DNA of 64,000 nucleotides from positions 30,884,873-30,948,872 of the forward strand of contig NC_067114.1 in the NCBI RefSeq assembly GCF_021347895.1, written 5' to 3'. The number at the start of each line of letters is the position of its first letter. The first letter of the stretch is position 1. Shown piece by piece: positions 48,709-60,265 of this stretch. The DNA comes from Acanthochromis polyacanthus (lineage: Eukaryota > Chordata > Actinopteri > Pomacentridae). The notes under the pieces were generated by a model. It had not been told where the DNA came from, did not search any database, and was given only the letters and a program-made list of their open reading frames with translations. The position numbers and the translations under genes were made by a program.

Positions 48709-51700
48709 ATGAAGAGGAGAAGAACTTGGGCCAGACCCCTACGTGGTGATGATGATGATGATGAAGAGGAGGAAGAAGAAAGTACTTCTGACAGAAGAGA
48801 TAGTTTAAGGAAACGAACGAAAGTCAATTACTGCACTGCTGTTGATGGAGAGGATGAGGAAGAGAGGGAAGACGAATATAAGGAGGAGGAAGATGAGGAT
48901 GAGGATGAGGAGGAAGATGAACACAGCCAGAAGACACTAGAAAACAGTGAGTTTTTAGAGTCATAAACTGAACATGCAACATGTTTTTGAATATCTTTCT
49001 CTTTACAGCATGTCCCAAACTGAACATTTACAGCAGAATCAATGCAGAGACGTGAAAAACATCAAACTGAAAACCATTTTTAATAGAAAACTGATGGATT
49101 TCACTGATTTCTGTCTGCTTATTTTAAACCTAGACCCTTTACTTGTAACCTGTGGAACCAAAAAGGGAATGATGGATGCAGAAAAACTGCACAGAGGTAA
49201 GCAGTTAAAGCTCACAGCAAACATCTGATCATCTTTAAAACAGTTTCTGTTAATTATTCCCGCTGAGAAAAGAGACATCTTTTAAAAATTCTGATGAATA
49301 AATGAAGGTTGGAGGTGATTGTCTTACAGGCAGCAGACCATCACAGCGGAACAATTTCACCACAACTGACTAAAAATATGACGTTCAAAATAAAATTACT
49401 TAAAAACTATTTTTCTTTGTGGTGTTGGTGAAATACTGAACAAATCTCATTTTTATCCAGTTTACTTTTATTGCATGAAGAATTCAGAAAACAGTTTTCT
49501 TCTAATTTATTTGTTCTTTTCCATGTTTCCATGCGGTTTGTGTTATATTGTGTTGTTTCTGGTTTAGGTGAACCATGCATTGAGTATGAGGGCGACTTCT
49601 TCACTCCACCTGAATTTGAGGACATTGCGGGGAAAAGCAGAGCAAAGAAATGGAAAACAAGTATTCTCTGTAAGAGGAAACCTCTGCAGTATTATTTTGA
49701 TGTAAGTTTTTATTCTATTTTTAACATTTTTCTGTGGGTTTTGTTTGTTCAACATAAAGAATCGAACTAATTTATCACAGAAAGAGCTGCTGACCACGGT
49801 GGGATACCACAGGAGAAGGAGGGAATCAGCGAAGGTAACTGAACTCTGATTCAGACTTTATCAAACAGAATCACATCAGCTTGACAGAAATAATATCTTT
49901 ATTTTTTGTTGTTCCTGCAGCAAACCACAGCATCAGGTCGTGAGTCTCCGTTCAGTGACGAGGAATCAATTGCGAGCAAAAATGGCAGGTTTCAAAACAT
50001 TCCAATGAGCTTCATTCACGAGTGGAAACAAAACCCACAGGGAGCAGGCAGCGGTTAACCAGAGTACAGAATCACAGACAACAAATAGAAGAAAGAAAAT
50101 GAAACAATACAAAAGGTTCAAGAAATAAAAGTAAATAAATGCACATAGCAGAAGAGAGCTCAGCCAGAAAATAAACCCTCTGAAGGTTTCTTTAACCATA
50201 ACTTAAACCAGAATACGTTTTAAAACAGAGCAGTAGTAACTGAGAAGACGTTAAAGATGAAAACTTTGCTTCCAGACGGTGAGAACATGGTGATGCTGAT
50301 AGAAGATAGCGAGGATGAAGCTGAAAATGACGGAAAGGCCAGAGACTCAGCTGAGAGTAAAGAAGAGCAAGATGAAGTGAAAACTGGAGAAATGAAAGAC
50401 GAGGAGGTGACTGAAGTTGCTGATATCCATGTAGACAACGTTGCTACTGACGGTAAGGTTTCCTACAGGAAGCAGCTGGTTACTGGATGTAGTGTTGGTG
50501 TGTTCCTGTGTGAATATCACTCTTCTTCTTTTTCAGAAGTAATACAATCGATTGCAGCAGAATTTCATAAACAAATAGCACAGAAGAAACAACTAAAGGT
50601 AGCCCTCAAGAGGATTCAGCTGGTAAGATGGAGAGATGATCTTCTCTGATGCATCTCCAGACACCTCTGATGTTGTTACCACGCTAACATTGTAGCTTCA
50701 GGGTGGCTGGTCTCATGGTTTGTCTTTTTTCTGCTCCCCATATGGATCTGAACAAGTCTGATGGTCCCCTTATTTCTTTTTTAGATTCAAGATTAAATCT
50801 CTGCAGAATTAAAGACAATCAGTGAAACAAAAACCAACCAACTAACCGACTGACTAGCTAACTAACTAAGTAACTAACTAACTAACTGACTGATCGACTG
50901 ACTGACTGACTAGCTAACTAAGTAACTAACTAAGTAACTGACTAACTAACTAACCAGCCAGCCAGCCAACATCTGTGGCTGTCCTCTACTGCGTTAGGAG
51001 CTGTAATAAATGTCAAAGATGGATGTAGCATCTGGATGTGAGGAAGGGATTTAGAGCTGCATTCTTCCTAATGACCAGCAGGGGAAGAAGACAAAGACTG
51101 CATTAAAAGTCTATGAGAAAATTATCTGACTTCTTACTTGATTTATTTTCTCAGTATTTATTATCCTAATGAGATTATCGCTAGTTTAAAGTCTCATTTA
51201 ATACATCACGGTGTTAGTTTATAAAATAGTGTCCCGTTTAGAGGTAGATAACATTAAACAGAATGCTGTAGGGCGTGGCTGCCTTCATTACCTGTTTCAG
51301 AAGAACACAGCTGTAATTTATTCCACTCAGGGTGTGTCCTGATGCTGAGCAGCTCCTCAGACTGAGTCATTGTTCAGGCTGTAATGTTGATTTGAGATTT
51401 TCCTGCTTTGATAAGAAGTAAAAGTACCTACTATGTAAGAGGTTTAACTTGGACTTTCACATCAGTTTTGCCCTTCATGGACAGATATGCTTCATCTGCT
51501 TTCATTTTCTGGAGGTTTTATGTGCAGCTACCACCTCAAACTCTCCAAAACAGCCACACATCTTTTCCCACTTTATTTTTTACCAACCATTCAAAGCAAA
51601 TGCTGATTATTGGCTCTCTGAAAGATTAAACCAGTAAAATATAGTGAGTCCTACATCTGTGTTGTAAATGTCTTCTATCCCAAATACTAGGTAGTCAGCC

Positions 51701-53275
51701 CAGCAGAAGAGTCGCACTCCTGTACTCCACCTCAGACCAGAAGTGATGGTCAGACCAGCCCCATGGAGCTTCCAGAAGAAGGTTTGTGAATCTTAATATA
51801 GTAACTGTCCTAGCTAAGGAAACCCCCGTTTTACTGTGTGCATAATGTGATTAAACGAGTCCTGTCCTCTAGTGGTAACTTGAGTTTTATTTGTGTTTAT
51901 TTCTAACAGAGTGTTTGTGTGAGGATGAGGATGCTCACAGTGATAAGGAGGATGAACACAACAGTCCAGCAGCAGCCGCCGACTCTCCAGCTGCTCCTGC
52001 TGATTCTTCACAGATATCAGATCCTCTCCTCACTGCAGATGTTCCAGGTAAAGTATTCGCTAGTAATCACATTCAGGGAACGTCTTCTCTCAGTCTGCTA
52101 GCTGTATGTTAGATTAAAACAATAAAACCATGATTTGATCACAGCTGCACAGAGGTTCAGTGGTTTCCTGGGATCTTTCTGCATGGAGTCTCCGTGTTCT
52201 CCTGTACATGTGTGGCTTTTCTCCAGGTTCTCCAGCTTCCTCCCACAGTCCACAAACATGCTGGTTCTAAGCTGTCTGTAGTGTGTCCTTCCACATTAAA
52301 AACTGTTTAGAAATGGTTGGTTAGTGGCTCAGATTCATAAAATCCCAGACCTCAGTCTGATAGGACATCTGTGGTTTGACCTATGAAGGTTCCATCTTAC
52401 ATCTGCTGCTAACATCTTGGTTCCTGATCCTACAGGACACCTCCAGAGCTTCACTGGGTTTGCTAATATGGCAGCAGCATGATGCAGCGTCTCAGAGCTC
52501 CTCATAGTTTCATCGTATTGTTTTCTGCAGCTGTACAGTGACTATAAAGGCCTGGAATCGAGGTCTTGTTCAGTTTTTGCCTCGATGGGTCACACCTGTT
52601 GTAGCAGCATTAGTGGAACTCATGCAGTGTTAGACTGATGGTTTTAATTCTGTGGCTGATCAGTTCATGTTTCTAACTTTGCAGGCCCTTCAGCATCACC
52701 TCTGATTGTGCAGAATGAGGATCCAGGAGAGACGGATGTCCCCAGCTCTGGCCTCGATACAGCACAGTCCCAAGGGATAAAACAAGAGACGAGGTAAGGT
52801 CTAAAAGCCACATTATTTAAATCATAAAGGTGCTTAATGTAGTGGCACAGACTTAAAATAGTGTCCCTATAACAGCAGTCCCCAAAAACCCGAAGCCTCA
52901 GACTACAGTCCAGTGAAACCATCCCTTCATACCGGACCCTACATTCTGGAGACCTCCACCATTAAGACCTCAGACTACATTCAGGAGGAACCATCCCTTC
53001 ATACTGGACCCTACATTCTGGAGACCTCCACCATTAAGACCTCAGATGATGTTCAGGAGGCCCCAACCATTAAGACCTGTCAGGAGGAACCATCCCTTAA
53101 TGCTGGACCCTACATTCAGGAGGAACCAGCCAATCATCTACCATCAGGACCTTCTTTTGATGAAGACACAATAGACGTTGATCAACTGAAGAGAGAAAAA
53201 CTAAAAATGCAGTTAAAAGTTTTAAAATTACAAGAGGAATATTACACATTGAAAATTATGAAATTAAAAGAATGA
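48709..53275 (+). CDS. SAND-domain nuclear protein without HSR, PHD or bromodomain
   Basis: A non-coding first exon ends at 47441. Coding exons: 48709-48946 (exon begins 48648), 49134-49196, 49568-49701, 49781-49834, 49921-50053, 50276-50452, 50537-50622, 51691-51781, 51910-52047, 52685-52793 and 52876-53275. They sum to 1623 bases (540 aa), in phase throughout. The donor after 50053 (gttaac) is weak and was chosen because it alone restores phase. The N-terminus has an RRR-type nuclear signal and long Asp/Glu runs. A SAND domain spans about 80-160: LLVTCGTKKGMM, FFTPPEFEDIAGKSRAKKWK, with KKWK in place of the KDWK DNA-contact motif. Residues 267-295 (EVIQSIAAEFHKQIAQKKQL) look like a helix. 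The last exon has two close copies of PSLHTGPYILETSTIKTSD and a helical tail, KLKMQLKVLKLQEEYY, like the C-termini of Myb/SANT-type proteins. It is related to Sp100/Sp140 by the SAND domain, but its orthologue is uncertain. Confidence 0.8.
50838..50968. repeat. Tetranucleotide (ACTA/ACTG)n repeat
   Basis: Imperfect run of ACTA, ACTG and AGTA units (for example actaactaactaagtaact) in an intron of the SAND-only gene. Confidence 0.9.
52165..52290 (+). mobile_element. L2-type LINE 3' fragment
   Basis: Contains tctgcatggagtctccgtgt, gtggcttttctccaggttct and cctcccacagtccacaaaca, a diverged and shorter copy of the repeat at 16840-17135. It lies in an intron of the SAND-only gene. Confidence 0.6.
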
Positions 53276-55446
53276 AAACGAGTGACAAGAGATTAAGTTC
53301 AAGTTCAAGGAATCTTTATTGTCCCCGTGGGGGTGAAAGTTGACAAAGAATGAGAAAAGGCTGCATGACAAACTCAGTGACAATGATGTGGAATGATGAC
53401 TGGTGTTATAGGTTTACAAAAAGACATGAAAGTATGACTATTAAATGTGGTTTACAGGTACATCTAAGCCTCCTTCATTATTTATGTTTTATCGTAGAAC
53501 AGTTCCGTGAAGCAACAGTGGTCTGTAAATTCTAGCCTTGAAGTTTTAAGGAAACAGATCTATTTAATTATTCATTAATGAAATACCAAAGGTATTATTT
53601 CTTCCCCAAAAAGAAATGCTTTTTGAGGCCCTAAACATTGCTAAAAACTTGAAAATCAGAACTGGTGAAAATTTTGATATTTTAGAGGAATTTCACGTTT
53701 GTGGCAAAATAGTTGAACAGCGCCCCCTGCAGTATTAGGAACACCGGGCCCTGCAGCACGTTGCACATAGACCTATGATATTTGTGTTCATGTGTAGGAC
53801 ATCAGGATGCACTAAAACACCTCTTTGACACACACCTGAAACCCAACAGGACGCCATTTGGAGTTAAGTCAAAGTTTCTGTGATTTCATCTCAGTTTTTA
53901 TCTTTTTTAAGTGAACTCCTCCCAGGAGCTACGTCCAACACTCATCAGATCTGGTCAGTACATAGAACAGGCATTAGTGATCAAAAATGATTAAAGTCTT
54001 CCTCAAAGATTACAGAATGTAGCCCTGAATTTTGATGTTTCACCATGAAACAGGAAGTTCTGTCTAACTAGCCTGGACGTGCTCCATGATCGGTCTCCAA
54101 GTGTGACACTGTATTAGGTGAGTCCTACAGTTATTAGACTCCATCTGATCTCAGTCTTATCAGAAATATAGTGAAATCTGTGTGTGTATTTCTTTAATCT
54201 GTGTCTGCCCAAACTTTACTGTCATTCTGGTGCTGATGTCCTTTTTCCTTGTTCCATTGGTCAGAGTCCTTCCAAATAAATGACGGTAAGAACAAAATGG
54301 ACGGTTGTTCTTCTGCTGAGTAAAACAGATTTAGTTTTTGAACATGGTCTTTAGCAGTAAGGCTGGTTTCCTGTTTTTTTTAATTTACTGATGGTCAATG
54401 TCTAACTCCCTCAGTAAGAAACATCCCAGTCTGTCTCCAGGTGATGAAGAAAACTATGTGAGATGTTGGAGAGTTCAGAGGACGCAGAGGAGCTGAAAGG
54501 AAGACGTCTTTATTTCATCTGTTCCTCATGAGGAAGTTATTTTAATTGACCAGTATAAAGTGGAAGACTCTTTTTTTTTACCACAAAGTAACGTGAACCT
54601 AAGACCTCTCTTTAATCCCATCAGTGGTTTAGTGTTTGCTGCAGCTGGACTTCTGTTTAGAAGGAATTATTCTTGCTGTCACCTCCACCTTCCCCTCAGG
54701 GATTTATCTGACGTTGTGTCTAATCTCACTAGTTAAGTAAAGCTGAAATTCTTCCTCTCAAGTCGATAAACTGAACCTCTGGTTCAATCCTGCCATCTAC
54801 AAATCAGAAATCATGTCAAAGTGAAGCCAGTGCTCACTATAAACAATTAACCTACGCCCTTATTTTCTCCTTCCTTGGTACTGAAACTCACTATAACGTC
54901 CCCTAAATGAAGAACCACCAGCTGATTCAGAACTCATCAACACTCAGAGAACCCCAGTCCATCCCAGCTGGTTCCAGAACTACACAACTTTTAACCCATT
55001 TTAACTGAATTTATGAGATTTAACTCAAATCTAAGCATCAATTCTTGTTAAAATTCCAAACTCCCCTCATTATCAGAACATTGGAGTCAAGAACTCACCT
55101 TATTCAAGCCGTTCAGACTGAATATTTTAACATTCACTGGCTTTAATGTAACTCCAGTTTTTAAAGCTGCCACAGAAATAACATGTATTATTATTACTAT
55201 TATTATAATTACCATCATTTGCTCTAAGTGCTGCAAAGTTATGAAATGTAGTCACAGTCACTGGTACGAAGTGCAGAATAAAATGATTTTGTTTCTGAAT
55301 TTTGAAGAAAATCAACAGTAAAAATTTCAAAAGACCCAAAATAATATTTATTACAATCAGATGTAAAAATAAAAAAGAAACAGAATCCTCCTTCTTCTTT
55401 TGTACATTTATATTTACAGTTCAATCAAACAGGAGTTATTAATAGA
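53276..55446. other. Convergent intergenic region between SAND-only gene and CCDC97
   Basis: Holds both 3' UTRs. A LINE-type tail (ggaatctttattgtccccgt) is at about 53313-53350. A possible AATAAA for the SAND-only gene is at 54265-54270, and the reverse-strand signal of CCDC97 (TTTATT) is at 55347-55352. I saw no other gene. Confidence 0.55.
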
Positions 55447-55453
55447 ACACATG

Positions 55454-58400
55454 CTATTCTGTCATGTTTTCTTCCTCCTCTTCTTCATCGTCTTCATCAA
55501 AATATTTATCCTCTGCATCTCTGCTGACGATGTCCAGGTTGTCGTAGTCTGGATTCTCATCCACCTCACTGTGAAAAACACACAAACACAGTTTCTCCTG
55601 TTTTCTATTGAACTTTGTAGTCAGTGGGGAAGTAAAGGGGGGCTAACTTCTGAAGGTAACATAGCCTCAACTTAAACATTCAGAATTTACATTCAGCTGC
55701 TGTGTTGCTCCTTATCTTACCATAGCATGTTAAATTTACTGTCCTTAACCTCACGTTCTATCATTAAGAAGTGGGTTTTACAACATTAGCAGACCTGCAG
55801 ACGTCCAGTTTCTCTGTGGTTCAGTTAATCTGTGAACTACTGATGAAGATGGAGAATTACTACTAGACAAACCAGCTATTTAGTTGACCTTATAAGTTCT
55901 TAAAACTTTAAGAGAAAAATATGTTTTTTTCCACAACATTTCCAGAAAGCCTCCTCACTCAGATCATTGACAGCCTTAAATATTTGAGGAACCTGACTGA
56001 CAGTTATTTCATCCACCAGCAGGAGCTTTAGGCTGGTTGCTACCCAGTCATTGTGTGATTAATTAGCCAGCAGCTTTAACTAGTACAGCTGTTAACCAGC
56101 AGCTTTAACTAATGCAGCTGTTAACCAGCAGCTTTAACTAGTACAGCTGTTAACCAGCAGCTTTAACTAATACAGCTGTTAACTAGCAGCTTTAACTAGT
56201 ACAGCTGTTAACCAGCAGCTTTAACTAGTACAGCTGTTAACTAGCAGCTTTAACTAGTACAGCTGTTAACTAGCAGCTTTAACTAATACAGCCGTTAACC
56301 AGCAGCTTTAACTAGTACAGCCGTTAACCAGCAGCTTTAACTAGTACAGCTGTTAACCAGCAGCTTTAACTAATGCAGCTGTTAACCAGCAGCTTTAACT
56401 AGTACAGCTGTTAACCAGCAGCTTTAACTAATGCAACTGTTAACCAGCAGCTTTAACTAGTACAGCTGTTAACCAGCAGCTTTAACTAATGCAACTGTTA
56501 ACCAGCAGCTTTAACTAGTACAGCTGTTAACCAGCAGCTTTAACTAGTACAGCTGTTAACCAGCAGCTTTAACTAATGCAGCTGTTAACCAGCAGCTTTA
56601 ACTAGTACAGCTGTTAACCAGCAGCTTTAACTAGTACAGCTGTTAACTAGCAGCTTTAACTAGTACAGCTGTTAACCAGCAGCTTTAACTAATACAGCTG
56701 TTAACCAGCAGCTTTAACTAGTACAGCTGTTAACCAGCAGCTTTAACTAGTACAGCTGTTAACTAGCAGCTTTAACTAGTACAGCTGTTAACCAGCAGCT
56801 TTAACTAGTACAGCTGTTAACCAGCAGCTTTAACTAGTACAGCTGTTAACCAGCAGCTTTAACTAATACAGCTGTTAACCAGCAGCTTTAACTAGTACAG
56901 CTGTTAACTAGCAGCTTTAACTAGCACAGCTGTTAACCAGCAGCTTTAACTAGTACAGCTGTTAACTAGCAGCTTTAACTAGTACAGCTGTTAACCAGCA
57001 GCTTTAACTAGTACAGCTGTTAACTAGCAGCTTTAACTAGCTGTTAACCAGCAGCTTTAACTAGTACAGCTGTTAACTAGCAGCTTTAACTAGCACAGCT
57101 GTTAACCAGCAGCTTTAACTAGCACAGCTGTTAACCAGCAGCTTTAACTAGTACAGCTGTTAACCAGCAGCTTTAACTAGCACAGCTGTTAACCAGCAGC
57201 TGTTAACTAGCAGCTTTAACTAGTACAGCTGTTAACCAGCAGCTTTAACTAGTACAGCTGTTAACTAGCAGCTTTAACTAGTACAGCTGTTAACCAGCAG
57301 CTTTAACTAGCACAGCTGTTAACCAGCAGCTTTAACTAGTACAGCTGTTAACTAGCAGCTTTAACTAGTACAGCTGTTAACCAGCAGCTTTAACTAGTAC
57401 AGCTGTTAACCAGCAGCTTTAACTAATACAGCTGTTAACCAGCAGCTTTAACTAGTACAGCTGTTAACTAGCAGCTTTAACTAGTACAGCTGTTAACCAG
57501 CAGCTTTAACTAGTACAGCTGTTAACTAGCAGCTTTAACTAGCTGTTAACCAGCAGCTTTAACTAGTACAGCTGTTAACTAGCAGCTTTAACTAGCACAG
57601 CTGTTAACCAGCAGCTTTAACTAGCACAGCTGTTAACCAGCAGCTTTAACTAGTACAGCTGTTAACCAGCAGCTTTAACTAGCACAGCTGTTAACCAGCA
57701 GCTGTTAACTAGCAGCTTTAACTAGTACAGCTGTTAACCAGCAGCTTTAACTAGTACAGCTGTTAACTAGCAGCTTTAACTAGTACAGCTGTTAACCAGC
57801 AGCTTTAACTAGTACAGCTGTTAACCAGCAGCTTTAACTAGCACAGCTGTTAACCAGCAGCTTTAACTAATGCAGCTGTTAACCAGCAGCTTTAACTAGT
57901 ACAGCTGTTAACTAGCAGCTGTGCTTTTATTTAAACTCTAATGTTCCAGGTAGTGTGGTGAGGCTGACCTGTAGTTGAAGTCTTTGTCTTTTCCATCGAG
58001 GAAACGTTGGTGCATCTGACTAATGAACTCCTCCCTGAGCAGAGCCTTCTCCTCTGGGTTTGGCTCCCATCCTTTCTGCTGGACTCCATCATCTCCAGGA
58101 TGAATGAAGAGAGTCAGAGGGAGACAAACAAACACACATCATGTCCTTCTTCGTCTTCAACCTCCCAGAGCTCAGACAACAAACTCATTTTAGAACTTTC
58201 CCTCACCATCATCTTCGTCATCCTCGTCCTCCTCCAGCGCTCCCTCCTCCCTCTCCTGCTCCACCTGCAGACGGTTCTGGATGAGGCGCTCCTGGTAGGA
58301 GTTGAGGAGGAGGTTGGCCAGTCCTCCCGTTCCTCCGGCTGGAGCCCCTGGTCCTCCCTGAGCACCGTCCAGCATGGCCTCCTGGGAGCGCTCCATCACC

Positions 58401-60265
58401 TGCAGCATTTATCAGAATATGTGGAAGCGAAAGAGGAAGTAGATCATCTGCTGATCATGTGGTAAAACTCACCTCTTCATCAGTCAGGTACTGGCCGATG
58501 TACTGTTCATACAGCAGCGGCTCTCTCATCCGCATCTCCTCCTCACTGAAATACTGACCCTCTGGGAGAAGAAGTACAGGAAAAGAAGACTAGAATTACT
58601 AAAAGTAGAGTTACTGTTTGGAAGAAAAAGAGTACAGGAGGTAGATACAGGGTTAGCTGGTGTGATATCTCAGCAGTGGATTTCTAAAACTTCTACAGGA
58701 TTCTGAGCAGCAAATGGAAGAATGCTACATGCAAATATGATGAGTGTAAACTGATTACTAAAAAGGTCTTTTACTGGAACTGTGTTTCCTTCAGCACCAT
58801 TTAATACAGTGACTTACATATTCATAGGAGCTAATAAAAGGATCTCCTACCCTTCTGCAGAGCCCTGAGGGCAGCATAGCGCTGGTTTCTGACTCTGGTC
58901 CTGTCGGGGCATCCTGCAGCTCGTCTCTGGATCACTTTGCTGTAGTGCTGTGTTCGTGGGTCTGAGCTGACGTGGGCAAACGCTGGAAGGTGCTGAGGCT
59001 TCAAGCAGGCCTGAGAATGAGTTAGATAACACAACAAATATGTCAGTATTCAGTTCCTTTGACGAACGGTGGCTGACACATTAATAGGAAGACGGTTAAA
59101 ATCAAAAACTAATCAGAAAACATTAACTGTCAGTACTTCTCTCGAGATCAGGCTACAGCTTTAGGGGGTTATTAACATTCCTGAAAGAACCAGACTATTT
59201 AATAGGTAAGAATTACACCGAGTCCGACATTAAAGAGGCTTTTTGAATCTCAATTATTTTGAACCAAGCCGTGTTTATTCATTTGATACAGAAGATGAAA
59301 GATAGAAGGAAAGATAATTAAACACACCCTTAAAGTCTGTCTACAGTCGTTAATTTCAGCCCTAAAAACTCACTTTTGTGTGTAAAAGTTACATATATAA
59401 GTGTTTTTCCCCTATGAAATAGTCCATTCCTACTTTGAAATGGTTTAAATGAAACTCTACAGCTGTTTCCTCAGAACGTGGACATCTATGAAGTCCACCT
59501 CCATCCACACCCGCTGACTGCTGATTTTGCTCATGATCTACCTTCCAGGATGAGAAAACACCCTGTGGACAAGTTAACAAGGTTAAAAACTCACCTGTTT
59601 TACCGCAGTGAGTCTCTCAACATAAATAACATCACTGACTGATAAGTATGAAAGCAACCAAAGATAGACTTCTCAGACCTTTTATTTATTAACTGCTCTC
59701 TGAATGCTTTGATGCATCGTTTGGCCATTTAACACCCCCAGAACACACACATGCACGGGTAAATGAACACATATGAAGCAGTAGACATGTACATGGTATC
59801 TCTCCAGGAACACCAGGGGTCTGCTCCTGTACTGACGCAGCAGCTCCTCTTTACGCTCATTCAGAGTGAGTTCAGCCTCTCCGATCTGCTGACTCTTCAC
59901 CAGACTCCCACTCACAGCTAGAGCTTCGATCATCGCATTCACACAGATGGACTCAGCCGGACTTACACCCGGTATAATAACCTGAAACACAGCCAGTCCA
60001 GCAGAATAAAGACATTAAATACATGTTTTATATAAACTGATGCGGGGATTCCTGCATAAACACAGTCAGTACAGCAGAATAATGACATTAACTACATGAT
60101 TTATGCTCATATAATAACCTGGGATTCCTCCGGGGGCTGCTGGGAGTCTGTAGATCTGTTTAAGCCACATTTCCGGGCCTCTGGTTCTTCTGGTAATTTG
60201 CTCTTGAATTTATTCTCACTCAGACTGGGTGGTGGTTTAACGGGAGGATCTATTTCCCCCCACAT
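55454..60265 (-). CDS. ccdc97: Coiled-coil domain-containing protein 97
   Basis: Seven exons on the minus strand, 5' to 3': 60265-60119 (ATG at 60265), 59981-59793, 59010-58851, 58561-58473, 58399-58207, 58092-57969 and 55568-55454 (stop TAG). They sum to 1017 bases (338 aa) and stay in phase. It starts [13 protein letters not shown]. The middle contains [20 protein letters not shown], a Lys/Arg-rich helix, and [20 protein letters not shown]. The C-terminal family block has [40 protein letters not shown] and [14 protein letters not shown], ending in an acidic tail. These match CCDC97 (DUF2052 family), which has been linked to the SF3B part of the spliceosome; that function is from general knowledge, not from this sequence. 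The last intron carries a large 29-bp minisatellite. The intron 1 donor (gttatt) is unusual and the next exon begins with the same letters. Confidence 0.92.
56040..57920. repeat. 29-bp minisatellite in last CCDC97 intron
   Basis: About 63 copies of a 29-base unit, for example cagctgttaaccagcagctt plus taactagta. Variants have ccag/ctag, agtaca/agcaca/aatgca, and shorter units lacking taca. The block near 57001-57230 recurs with an offset of 502 bases near 57503-57732, a higher-order duplication. Most units contain the palindromes CAGCTG, GTTAAC and ACTAGT, so single strands can fold strongly. Confidence 0.97.
59995..60120. repeat. Imperfect tandem duplication in CCDC97 intron 1
   Basis: Two copies of a segment of about 75 bases (ccagcagaataaagacatta and acagcagaataatgacatta) in the short intron between the first two CCDC97 exons, including the region next to the donor. 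Confidence 0.6.

Noticed and set aside
56040..57920. Second regular array, considered as CRISPR-like or satellite centromere DNA
   Set aside because: Contiguous 29-base units without spacers, confined to one intron; a minisatellite.
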